This document shows, piece after piece, positions 42,401 to 52,600 of a stretch of DNA of 64,000 nucleotides. The translations under genes were made by a program, and so were the position numbers. How positions within the stretch are numbered: position 1 is the first letter of the stretch; each line of letters starts with the position of its first letter. This DNA is from Gavia stellata (taxonomy: Eukaryota; Chordata; Aves; Gaviiformes; Gaviidae). The notes under the pieces are model-generated. The model did no database searches, was not told the origin of the DNA, and worked only from the letters and a program-made list of their open reading frames with translations. The stretch covers positions 1,240,001-1,304,000 of the forward strand of contig NC_082613.1 in NCBI RefSeq assembly GCF_030936135.1, written 5' to 3'.

Positions 42401-45400
42401 ACCTGCTCCTCTTTTCTCTCTACTGCAGTGTCATGTATTGTCACTGGGCAGTGTTTAAATGGCTGCAGTGTGTCCCCCCCAGCAATGGGTTGCGGTTTGG
42501 GGCGCTGCAGGTGTCTCGAGAGCCTTTGGCACTATAGAACCTCCCTGCCCCTGCTCTGCGTGGTGGTGGGCATCAGTGGAGTCTGGATCTCCACGTCCTC
42601 TGTCTCCACATGCGCAGGTGGAGGGAAGCTGCTCCCAGCAAGTGCTGGTTTAGGGTCCAGCAAGAAAACGTTGTGTCCTTCCTCTGTGCTGGGGGAGGAG
42701 AGGCGAAGCTAGGGGATTGCCTTTTGCGTAGGCATAACCTCTCGCTGCTTCCTCATTGCCTGCCCGTGAGCATCCTCCTCTCGGACGTGTCTGTCACCCT
42801 GGGATGGGGAAGGGGATGTGACGGGTGTTCAGCCGTGGAACAGCCTGTCCTCTCTGGGGTGGAAGAGGCCCACGGGCACGCAGAGAGGGCCGTTGAGACA
42901 CTGACGTGCTGTTGCTACCCTAGTCCTTGTGATCGACTCAGGAATTCCAAATATTTCCTCTCAGATAAAGGTGACTGGGGGAGGCCAGAAATATCTGGAC
43001 GTGTCTGGACAAGCCTGAGATCCCAAACACCAAGCCAGAGAGGTCAGAATCGGTACTGGGAGTGCTGGGCTTCAGGTGCAGAGCGGTCGAGAGCCGGTGC
43101 AGTGTGGGAACTGAGCAAGCTGCCTTTCCCTAACCTTCAACCCGCCCCCAGGACGGGGAGGGAGGACGCTCCTGCCTGTTTTCCCACTCCCCCTGGTCTG
43201 GAATCGCCATTCCTAGGGGACACATCTGGGATTGCAGTTGTGCAGGGGCTGAGCTATCGCAGCTCCAGGGGACGGTTTCCCCAAGGAAGGCCAAGGCGCT
43301 CTCCTTCCGAGTCTCCTGCAGCCCCCAGCTGCATCTCCAGCAGCTGCTGCTCCCTTCCCGGGGGGAAGGAGAGGGGCTTACGTCCCCTCCCTGCTCACAC
43401 GGGGCTCTTGTCGTGCTCTTCTCCGTCTGTAGCACCCGATAGCTCTCGGTTCACCGTATGCCATTTATCTCTTGTTCAGCAAACACTTCCTTTTCTTAGA
43501 AGTAAGGGCTTCAAAACATGCTTCTTGGAACTGCCTTTCCCCAAGCTCGGTGGCACATACCGTCGAGAAGACAGCTCGGAAGCTCAGCTGTCGGCCCTCC
43601 ATGGCTCCCTGCCCTGGCTGTGGAGGCCCTCTCCTGGTGCCTGCCCCGCTGCCAGCCCTGTGGAGAGGCTGGGTGACTGTGTGGCCCCTTCCACCTCGGG
43701 GACGTCCCCTCCCATGGGTCAGGAGGAGCCTGTGAAGATGCGTGGGTCTCTTGGTGGGGCAGGCCTTAGTGAATCCCCAAATAAAGTGGCTTTTTCTGGG
43801 GAATACATCACGGGGGCACAGCCTCCTTCCTCCCGCTGAGCGCTCCCGCACCATTGGGTGCTGTGAGTGCACGACTGGGACGTGTGTCCAAGGGAAGAAC
43901 CTTCCCCGGTCGCTGAGGGCCCTGGTAGAGAGCGATGTTGTAGGGGCAGTGGAGGGACTCCACAGCTGGCGGTTTTTCGACAAGCCATGCTTTCTGCCCC
44001 GGTTCCCCTGTGCCCTCCATCCCCGCCAGCCTGCTCGTGGTTTGCTGTGCTCTGTCACTGCTCCACTGTTCATCACCACCTATCAGCAGAGGGATTTCCT
44101 GTGCCGTAATTAAAAATATCCTCTCCTTGGGTTTGGGCTCTCCTCCCGTCTCCCTCCTGCAGCACATCAGTGGCTGTTCCTGTGGCCACCACCCTGGGTA
44201 AGCGGCCGGGCAGAGGGGCTGGCAGCAGGCAGCAGCCCTCACCTTTCTCCCTGGACAGCACCTGCGTGTGAGCCGCCGTCCTGCCCGTTCCTGCGGGGCC
44301 GGGATGCAATACAGCACCTCCGCAGAGCCCGTGCCAGCTGGCAGGCCCGGTGGGAAGGGAGCTGCCTTCTGCTGCTCTGTGTAGGTGGCAGGAGTCATGG
44401 GGACAGTTGTCACATCCCTGCAGAGGACTCTTGAGTGAGGCGGCAGCAGTGATGTGCCCCAGGGTGAGTTAGCAAAGTCCCTGTTGTCCCAGGGACCTGC
44501 CCCCGGGTCTGCTGACATCTCCTCACGGTCCAGGGGGTGTGAAAGGCAGCCAGGGGAGTCATGAGGTGCTGGAGATGGTGTTAGGTGGAAGGCAGGGAAG
44601 AGCTTTGGTGGGGCAGAGGCGAGTGCTGAGGTACACAGCTCAGCTGGGTAGTTGTTCAAGTACCTGATCCTGCGTGGCGGGGAGGCCTGTGGCTGGGGAG
44701 AGGGAAACAGCTCAGCTCCCTGGGAATGAGTGAGCACGCCTTGCTGTGAAAAGCTGCATGTGAACTTGAGCGTGTGTATGTGGCACGGTGAGGAGCTGCC
44801 CCGCAAGCAGTGACTGTGCTGGGGCTGTTTGGGAGGAGCCAGGGGACTGGCACCACGTTTCCATGAGTGATGGAGAGGCACCTGCCTAAAGATCCTCTTG
44901 ATCCCAGACGTGATCTGGGCACCAAACCTCCCACAGGTCCTGTGGCAGTGGTTGCAGCTCATCGCAGGCTGTGGGCAGGCGTAGGAGGCAGCTTGCAGGC
45001 AGCGCTGCCTGGTCTGGCAGGCGGGGATGCTGCCCCTGCCTCTGGGGAGGCCGTGGTAAGGCATGACACAAGCACAGCGTCAGCCAGGCTTATCTCTGCT
45101 TTCCCAGAGCAGCCGGGTTACTGGAACTGCATTCACTTATCAGAGAACAGAGGACCTTACCGGGAAGATGGGCTCGAGGTGCGACAGCGTCGAGCCCCTG
45201 CTGACACAGAGCTGCCCGGCTCCCTGAGCTGCCAGCGATCCCGGAGCTCACAGCTCCAGCTCCCTCTAGCCCTGGTGCTCCTGCTCGGCCCTGATAAACC
45301 TGGGAACTGCCGGGGCGTAAAGTTCCCTGCTTCATGTAGCCTGCCCGTGGACCCCTCCTTCCCTGCAGTGCCTGTGGCCCGGGGGCCTGAGCAGCTATCC

Positions 45401-46555
45401 TCACGGTGGTCCGAGGTCCTGGGTGCCCAGCGGAGCAGGAGGGGTGGTGTCGTGCCGTAGGGGTGCTGCAGAGGTGCAGATGTGCTCTCTGAGAGCCTGT
45501 TTTTGGGAGCAGTTCAGCTCTGGTGGTCTTTTCTCTCTGCCCTCCATCTTCCCTGGTCCAGGCTGTGGCCATCCGGCCCCAGCCCTGTCACACACCTCCC
45601 TCAGAAGGAGAGAGGCTGTGGCCGTTTGCTGTGCAGTGGCTCTATTGAAATCTGCCCGGCTCTTGCTGTTGCTAGAGAAGAAGGACTGGAGGCAGCCAGC
45701 TTGGACGAGCTGGGCCGGAGTGACTGCATTCCTGGCCGAGCCTCGTGCTTGGCCCGCTCTCCTGAAGCCCGGGGGAAGGCAGGAGTTTCACGACCCAGAG
45801 TGTCTGCCTTCGCCACAGGGATTCACAAAATCCAGATCGTGCCACAGAGTAACCTGTGATGGCCAGGACGTGGGAGTGCTTGTCTTGCCGGGATGTAGCA
45901 GTGGGGAGAGGGAGGTGGGAGGCTCTGCTTTGGACACAAAAGCAGCAGGGGAATGCGTGGTGTGGGCTCCTGCCACAACCGTGGGCACCAACCCTACTGC
46001 TGCTCCCCCAGGCCTTGGCCGTGGAATAAAGCCCAGCGTTTTCCTGCTGCAATGATTTCTATCACACTTCGATGCTAATTTTAGAGAGCCTAGAGCACGT
46101 GATGCATCTCCTGCCCTGCCCGCGTGGTATTCTCCTTGCAAATCCTTTCTGGCATCCACTTCTCTCATGACTGGTCCTGTGCTTCCCCCATTGCCCTCTG
46201 TGTGTGATTCAGAGCAAGGAAGCACAAGGCGTCTGTCATCCGCCTGGTCCCCACCACCGCTTTCCTGCCGGCAGGAGCCCGGCAGCCTTCCTGCCCCTTC
46301 CACTGGGTCTTCCCCTCCATACTGCTCCGTGGAGGAGAGCAGAGCCCCAGAAAGCGGCAGAGAGGGTCTCTGTGCTCCGCTCCCACCCCTCTGCTCACTG
46401 CTCCTCTCTTCCCACAGGAGCGGTTTGTGGACCTCTATGGGAACGATGCTGCTGCCGAGGTGAGGAAGGGCCAGGAGACCTTCAACAAATGGCTCCTGAC
46501 CGGGGCGACGGTGGCCGGAGTGCTTCTGCTGGGATCCCTGCTGAGCCGCAAGTGA
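30448..46555 (+). CDS. BCL2L1: Bcl-xL, anti-apoptotic BCL2 family protein
   Basis: Guards the outer mitochondrial membrane by binding BAX, BAK and BH3-only proteins. Two coding exons, 30448-30999 and 46418-46555, total 690 nt and encode 229 aa, the length of chicken Bcl-xL. BH4 is near residues 5-24 (RELVIDFVSYKLSQKGYSW). BH3 is near 82-98 (VRQALREAGDEFELRYR). BH1 includes VNELFRDGVNWGR and SFGG at about 122-147. BH2 is WIQENGGWERFVDLYG, split by the intron after Trp 184. A hydrophobic anchor ends LLLGSLLSRK. The loop is short and lacks the longer mammalian insert. The ATG at 30448 is chosen because it begins the family start MSSSNREL; an in-frame upstream codon (GTG) is not a start. Confidence 0.98.
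30805..30818 (+). other. Conserved internal donor for the Bcl-xS isoform
   Basis: Within the first coding exon the sequence TTTGAGCAG|GTAGTGAAT gives a GT at 30811-30812 after codon 121, in phase 0. Joining it to the acceptor at 46418 would delete 63 codons (122-184) in frame. That is the same number removed in mammalian Bcl-xS, which uses a donor at the equivalent Gln codon. Usage in this species is inferred. Confidence 0.6.
38801..38828. mobile_element. Ancient amniote interspersed repeat copy (second)
   Basis: The stretch ctaatatcttttattagagc followed by aactgacc matches the core of the element at 11751 (taatgtcttttattagaccc) and the repeat consensus I recall from reptile genomes. Only the core is recognisable, so limits are uncertain. 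Confidence 0.4.
41531..41664 (+). mobile_element. MIR-like CORE-SINE fossil
   Basis: The segment aggcaaagcacttaaccttt (41591-41610), then ctgcacctctgttgatctgt, closely follows the MIR consensus stretch 'gggcaagttacttaacctct ctgtgcctcagtttcctcatctgt' as I remember it. The upstream part, with cctggattgggagtcagat, fits the region before it. Amniote MIR relatives exist in bird genomes as rare old copies. It lies inside the BCL2L1 intron in sense orientation. Confidence 0.6.
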
Positions 46556-46890
46556 CCCGCCGCCGAGTCCCCCCCGTCGCCAGGACGGCTGCGCCTTCAC
46601 CACCACATCCACTACACTCCGCTCCCGAGCACCCGTCACCGGCGCGGGGGGGGCAGCCCCTCCGCCTTCCGGGCGAGCGCCCCGCTCCACGGAGCTTTCT
46701 CCCTCGTGCCGCCAGCTCCTTTTATCGTAGCACGTCTTATTTACCGTTCCGTTGTGTTTTAAAGGCGCTGAGACCAATGCAGCACTTCAGCCAACAGCTC
46801 CCAGCACTGGGGAGATCCAGGCAGCCGGGGGGGGAATACTGGCTAGAAGGTGTCGCAGCCCTGCAGGGTCCTCTAGATCACTTTGAAAAG

Positions 46891-46896
46891 AATAAA
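46891..46896 (+). terminator. BCL2L1 proximal polyadenylation signal
   Basis: AATAAA 336 bases after the stop codon, followed by a TG-rich tract (gtgtgagtgcgtgcgtgtgtg) at the right distance. It would give a short 3' UTR lacking the Pumilio motifs and the hairpin. Confidence 0.6.
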
Positions 46897-47920
46897 CAGA
46901 CTTATTTTTGCATGTGTGAGTGCGTGCGTGTGTGTAGATGTGTCACTAATATAAGGTTCCCCAGCCAGAGCAAGGGTCCAGGCTCCATGCCCCCGTCTCC
47001 GGTGTGCTCAGGCCCCGGGAGGAGGCAGGGATGGAGCTGGGCTTTGCCGTGCCTGCAGCATCCCTCTCCCATCCCCGCTTCCTCCGGGCAAAGCTGGTCC
47101 CCGTGGCAGGGGGGGAGCCGGGAGGAAGAGGCAGAGGATGGGGGCTACGAGCTTTCCCCTCGCGTCAGCCCCGGAGCCCCTTTCTCCCCGGACGTCAGCT
47201 GCTGGGAGCTGAGGCCGGTCTCAGGTGAGGACGGTGTGTCAGGCCCAGGGCTGTGCCCGGTTTGAAGGGCTCCTCCTCCTCTTCCTCCTCCTCCCTCTGA
47301 ATGTAGATTGCTGTGGGGCAGTGTGTGTCCCTCCCCATGCCGTCTCCTCCAGGTGGCAAAGGAGGGAGGCAGGCGAGGGGGGAGAGTACTTTGCCCTGGT
47401 GCAAGCGCCTCTGCAGAGAGCCGGGGCCGCAGCATCCAGCAAGTGCAGGAATACAGAGCCGGGGGGGTGGAAGGGGCAGGGGGGAGCGATGCTCCAGCCC
47501 TTCAGGGGGGTGGCAGCAGGGGAAGGCAGACCCCTGGGAGCAGCCCCACGGCGGCCGATCCATGGGGGCCAGTGGGGGAGCGAGCCCAGGGGAGGTGGGA
47601 GCGAGAGCGGGCACCAGCTGAGAGCCATCCCTGCCACCGGGAAGCCTTTTTGGGGGCAGTGGGAGCCGCTGGCCTCTCCTGTGCCGCCCCGGTTGCTGCC
47701 AGTCCCTGTAGCACAGGCAGATCCCTGTCCCCGTGGCGTGGCTGTGACGGGTGCGTGCAGTGGCAGAGGTGCCTGGCTTCTCCCCCCCGACCCCGTGCCG
47801 CTTCTGCTGCCGCCGGGGCATGGGACCTCCGGGCTTTGAGCTGAAATGAGCTTCAAAAATAACCCCTCGTCCTTCGGAGACCGCCACTGGCAGACCCAGC
47901 TGTCCACGCGGGCTTGTCTG

Positions 47921-47951
47921 TGTACATACCGCCCGCGCTCTGCTGTACATA
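47921..47951 (+). promoter_or_regulatory. Two Pumilio response elements in BCL2L1 3' UTR
   Basis: TGTACATA occurs at 47921-47928 and at 47944-47951, both exact fits to the Pumilio motif UGUANAUA, 23 bases apart. They lie only in the long 3' UTR form. Confidence 0.55.
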
Positions 47952-48104
47952 TCCGAGTAGTTTTTAATTCATTTGTGAATACTCTTAATGCTATTTTTGT
48001 TATCTTGTCTGTCCGTATTTATGTGTGGGACCGTGCTCCCTGCAGAGGCCAAGGTGGGATGGTGGCAGGGGGCGGGGGGGTCCCGTCTGGCCGCTGAGCA
48101 CGGA

Positions 48105-48177
48105 CTCGCGTTCCCCGCGTAGGATCCGCTCCCGGCGCCTATGGCGCCGGGAGCGGATCCTACGCCGGGAACGCGAG
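48105..48177 (+). repeat. 35-bp near-perfect inverted repeat (hairpin) in BCL2L1 3' UTR
   Basis: Arm 48105-48139 pairs with arm 48143-48177 at 34 of 35 positions (one C-C mismatch, 48116 with 48166), leaving a three-base loop TAT. The inner 22 bp are perfect and GC-rich (cgtaggatccgctcccggcg onward). In RNA it would be a very stable rod ending 53 bases before the polyadenylation signal. It could be a real element, a recent template-switch palindrome, or a fold-back sequencing artefact. Confidence 0.95.
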
Positions 48178-48230
48178 GATTAGCATTAGCCCGTCAAACG
48201 CTTCGGTTTGCAGGTGGAGGTGAGTCCACT

Positions 48231-48236
48231 AATAAA
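48231..48236 (+). terminator. BCL2L1 distal polyadenylation signal
   Basis: AATAAA followed within 20-35 bases by a GT-rich downstream element. It marks the likely end of the long BCL2L1 transcript. Confidence 0.7.
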
Positions 48237-48259
48237 CTCTTGTCATTGAAGCTGCTGAT

Positions 48260-49450
48260 GGTGCTGTGGTCTTTGCGAGCGCCGGGTTTGGGGGGAAATT
48301 CGGGTGGGAGCTGCCTTCAGCGGGATGGACGGAGGGCAATGGGGAGAGCAATGGGTCCTCTCCCTGCCTGGGGAAGGGTTGGGTGCTCGAGCCGGGGGGG
48401 GGGATTTGCTGTTGTCCCAAGGGGATGATGCTGGGCAGGGTTGGCGTGGCAGGGTGCTGCCTGTCATGGGCAGCATCGGGGCAGACCCCTGCCCGTCCCA
48501 CCGGGGCCAGGGTCCTGTGTCCTCGCCGGCTGGGCAAGAGGGCCCAGTCCAGGCTGGGGTGGGGGGGCTGATTTTGGGGCTGTGGGCTGAGCGCTGGTGG
48601 GGAGCGAGGCAGGGGGAGCACCCACAGCCCTGTTGGGCTGGGGGCTGGGGGTGAGCCCCACGTCCCAGTGGGTGCCTCGCTGGGTCCCACAGCCCCCCCC
48701 ACATTCCCGGGGCTGCCCCTCGCTCTGCCACCGCTGAGCTGGGGAAAGGGGAAACCTCCTCCCAGCACCACCTTCCCTTTGCGGGGCGGGGGGGGCTCAT
48801 CTGGGCACGGTTTGAACCCCACGCGGGTGCGCCTGGCTCCGCCAACGCCGGGGCTTGTTCGGGATGCCCCAGGCGTGGGGGGACACCCAGACACCCCCCC
48901 ACACCCGGCGGGACCCTCCCTGCTTGCGGCTCAGCCTTCCCCACGACCCCCCCCATCCCCTTCGGGGTGCAGAGGGGCCGCTCGGAGCTGGGGGGGGGCA
49001 GCGGCCGGGGCAGAGCGGGGCCCGGCGGGAGCGGCAGCGGCCGTGGGTCGGCGGGACGCGGTGGGAGGCCACGGACACGAGCACCATCCCGTGGGCGACG
49101 GGGGAAGCTGCCGTGGAGCTGCAGCCGCAGCGGCCGCTGCTGGGGGCGGAGGGCACCCGCACGGCCGGTACCCGCACACCCCCCGGTCCCCGACAGCCCC
49201 GTCCTGAGCCCCCCCCAGCCCCGGGCCCCCCACCCCTCTGCGCCCGGCGGTGCTGCAGGAGCCCCGGCACAGCGGATGGGACCCCTCACCCCAGCACGGC
49301 CGGAGCCCCACGTCGCTGGTGGGGACACGGCGATGCCCCAGCACGGGGGAGCCGGGAATGGGACCCTGCCTGGGGGACCCTGCCTGGGGGACCCTGCCTG
49401 GGGGACGCAGCTGCGGGGACTCCCCAAGATGCCACACACCCCCCACACCA
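48260..49450. other. Intergenic, tail-to-tail between BCL2L1 and the BPI-family gene
   Basis: GC-rich sequence with many C- and G-runs and a 15-bp repeat in three copies at 49363-49407 (gggaccctgcctggg). No gene was recognised; open frames here are due to composition. Confidence 0.6.
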
Positions 49451-49470
49451 GGCTGAGCCACACTCCCGGC

Positions 49471-49476
49471 TTTAAT
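49471..49476 (-). terminator. Polyadenylation signal ATTAAA of the BPI-family gene
   Basis: The plus strand reads tttaat, i.e. ATTAAA on the minus strand, 150 bases past the stop codon at 49626. The gene should end near 49450. Confidence 0.55.
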
Positions 49477-49625
49477 CCCTGCCGGGGAGCCCCCGGCAGA
49501 CGGGGGGTCGGTGGGGCCACGGGGGCCACGATGGCATCGGCTCCCTCCTGGCTGCCATCGGGGCGGTGATGGTGACGGGGACACGGCTCGCGGGGGGCCA
49601 GTAGGTTCCCAGGCAGCGACTGGTC

Positions 49626-52600
49626 TCAGGACTCGTGCTGCAGGTCTGTGGCGATGAGCGCGAAACCCTGCAGGGAGTCGGGGTGAGGCGGGGGACATGG
49701 GGGACACGGGGGACGGGGGGGGCACCAGGGTGAGGGGACAGTGGCAGCACCCACCTCCTGCAGCGAGAGCCGGGGGTTGAGCAGGCTGAAGCCGTGCGGG
49801 GCGGGCAGGGGGATGCCGGCCTGGAGCCACTCTGGGGGGAGAGCAGAGCTGTGAGGGGGGGCAGCCCCGGGGCAGCCGGGGGGGGCGGATGGGGACAGGG
49901 TGGGGACAGCACTCACTGTTTGCCCGGGGCACCCCGAAAAGCCACAGCCCAAACTTCAGCAGGGTCTCCAGCCTCTTCACCTGCGGGACAGGCAGCCCCC
50001 TGAGCCCGGCACGGGGCAGGCAGAGGGGGCTGCGGCGCAGGCAGGGCTGGGCCCACAGCACCCCCAATCCCCCCCCAGGTCCCCCCAGGCCCAGGCGATG
50101 CGGAGCCTGAGGCTCCCCTCGGCTGCCCCATCGTGCCCCCGGCCCAGCCGCTCACCTCCACCGGGCCCACCTGCGACGTCACCTGCGCCACTCTGAGCCT
50201 GGTGGGAGAGAGGAGGGTGAGAGCCAGGCATGGGGACAGGGACTGTCCCCTCCCAGGGCAGGGACAGGCTGAGCCCCACGGTGGGGCAGGGAGCCCAGCA
50301 GAGCGGGCCCAGCTGAGACACAGCCAGGGAACAAGTGCCAGGGCAGCAGGCACGGCCACGAGCCGGGTGCAGGACCGGGGCCGAGCAGGCGACACGGGAC
50401 CCAGGGAGGTAAATGGCCAGAGGTGGGGAAAGGGGGGGGGTTCCCTGGGTACGTCCCAGGGGAGGCTGGACCCAGCACGGGGCAGGGGACTCACCCTGTC
50501 AGGCTCACAGTGCCCCCGAGCCTGTTCCCGGTGATGGTCGGTTTCCCCGTCACGTTGGCATCCTGCAGCAAGAGGAGATGTTGGAAAGACCAGTCAGTGC
50601 CTGCAACACTGTGTCGCCCAGCATCACCCTGCATCACCCAGCATCACCCCAGCATCGCTCAGCATCACCCAGCATCACCCAGCATTGCCCCAGCGTCACC
50701 CAGCATTGCCCCAGCATCGCCCCAGCATCGCCCAGCATCACCCAGCATCGCCCAGCATCACCCAGCGTCACCCAGCATTGCTCCAGCATCACCCCAGCAC
50801 AGCCCCAGCCTGGCGCGCAGGCAGCAGACCCTGTGCCATGGCAGCACCAGCCACTCACGATGTTCAGCTCAAAAGCGGGGATGCGAGTGGCATTGGGCAG
50901 CACCACGAAGGCCTCGGCAGAGCCGAAGAGGGCCCCATGCAGGGCATCGGGGCGGCAGGAGAGCAGGGGCTGCCGGCGGGCTGAGAGGTGCAGCTCCATG
51001 GGCTGGTCCGGGTAGTGCTCCTGCAGCTGTGGGGACGAGCACTGGGCTGGCACAGAGCCACGCTGGCACTGCCGACACTGCGGGCACCAGCCTGGGCTCC
51101 CAGCCGGCCCCCATCCCCACCCGGGGCCCATGTGCCCCATCACCGCCCTGCCCTGGGCTGGGTGCAGGCAGGGTGGGCAATGCGTCCTGTCCTGCCATGG
51201 TCCACCTGCCCACCTCCTGTCCTGCCTCCATCCCAGCCCCTGTCCCATCTCCCCTGCATCCCATCCCTCCTGTGTCCCATCCTACCTCCATGCCATCCTC
51301 TGTCCCACCCCTCCTGCGTCCCATCCCCTGTCCTCTCCCTCCTGCATCCCATTCTACCTGTGTCCTATCCCATGTCCCATCCCCTGTCCTCTCCCTCCTG
51401 CATCCCTTTCTACCTGTGTCCTATCCCATGTCCCATCCCCTGTCCTCTCCCTCCTGCATCCCATTCTACCTGTGCCCTATCCCATGTCCCATCCCCTGTC
51501 CTCTCCCTCCTGCATCCCATTCTACCTGTGTCCTATCCCATGTCCCATCCCATCTGCATCCTGTCCCTCCTGCATGCCATGCCATGTCCCATCCCTCCTG
51601 TGTCCCACCCCTCCTGCAGCCCATCCCGTGTCCCATCCCACCTGCACCCCATTCTCCCCCTGTCCCATCCCACCCACACCCACCTGTGGGGAGAAGAGCC
51701 CCATGCTCTTGGTCCTCAGCTGGAGTGGGAACCGCCGCGGGAGCTGGAAGGCAGCAGAGGGGTCAGGACGCTGGCGCCGCAAGGCACAGACGGGCGCGGG
51801 GACACCCCAGCGGGACCCTGGGGGACACCTCTGCCCCCAGCCACGGCCGGAGCCGTCCCTACCATGTCACTGGAGATGTTCCTGCGCAGGGCCCCGGCCG
51901 TGAAGTACGCGAAGGCGGCTGAGTTGGCAACAAACTCGGTGACCGCCAGCAGCAGCATGGGCTCGTGCGCCGCAGGCAGTGCCGTGGGCGGAACTGCAGG
52001 CAACGCCACGGGCAGTGCCACGGGCCGCGCCGAGGAGGGTCTCTGCTGGTACTTGCCCACCCTGAAGAACTCCCCCTGTGCAGACAGGTGGACGAACGGA
52101 CACAAGGCTCAGCCCAGCTCCCCTGGCGCCCCATTCCCGGAGCCGGCCCAGGGACACCCCAGATGACATTACCTTGATGGCGACATCCCCGTGCTCCACC
52201 GTGATGGCCGGCTGCCCCAGCAGGGAGTGGTCGATGGCAGCGAAGGGGTCCAGCTGGGTGGACACTGCAGGGACACGGGGGCGGTTGGGGGAGCCGGACC
52301 ACCCGCCCCCTCCTGCGGCCCCCCTGTCCCGCAGACCCCACCAGGCACCAGCGCGACCCCAGCATCACCTGGGCCACCCTGCCCGGTCCCCTCCTGCCCC
52401 GTCCCCTGTCCCCGGGGCTCCCCTCGCCCACCTTTCATCTGCTTCAGGGCAGCCTCCAGCCTGTGGACACCCCTGTGGAGCTCGAGGCAGAGCTGGAAGC
52501 AGAGCAGGGTGTCAGTGAGCCCATGGACAGGGTCCCCAAGCTGCTCACTTGGGGGGACAGGGACACCAGCTCTCCACGGCGCAGAGGCCAAGCACCCACC

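Larger units (their letters stand above)
31000..46417 (+). other. BCL2L1 large intron
   Basis: Runs from donor GTAAGA at 31000 to acceptor ttcccacag at 46417. I found no nested gene: ORFs on both strands are short and lack motifs. It holds two old interspersed repeats (38801 and 41531) and an AT-rich patch near 37205-37290. The right half is GC-rich. Confidence 0.75.
46556..48250 (+). other. BCL2L1 3' UTR
   Basis: Begins after the TGA at 46553-46555. It has an early AATAAA at 46891-46896 and a late AATAAA at 48231-48236. The late signal is followed by a GT-rich element (tggtgctgtggtcttt) near 48257, so the long form probably ends near 48250. An AT-rich block at 47920-48025 contains two Pumilio motifs, and a hairpin lies at 48105-48177. 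The middle portion is GC-rich with open frames that carry no family motifs. Confidence 0.75.

Noticed and set aside
43808-45064. 418-codon minus-strand frame in the BCL2L1 intron
   Set aside because: No domain, low-complexity composition, and no splice partners that extend it sensibly.
48105-48177. The 3' UTR hairpin as a microRNA gene
   Set aside because: A three-base loop and almost fully paired GC-rich stem do not fit a normal precursor, and no family seed was recognised.
51321-51544. Possible CRISPR-like array
   Set aside because: Units are head-to-tail with no unique spacers and the window is a vertebrate genome.
50423-51922. 499-codon plus-strand frame with His/Cys/Pro repeats
   Set aside because: It is the antisense of the BPI-family gene running through its two intronic tandem arrays; the periodicity comes from the DNA repeat.
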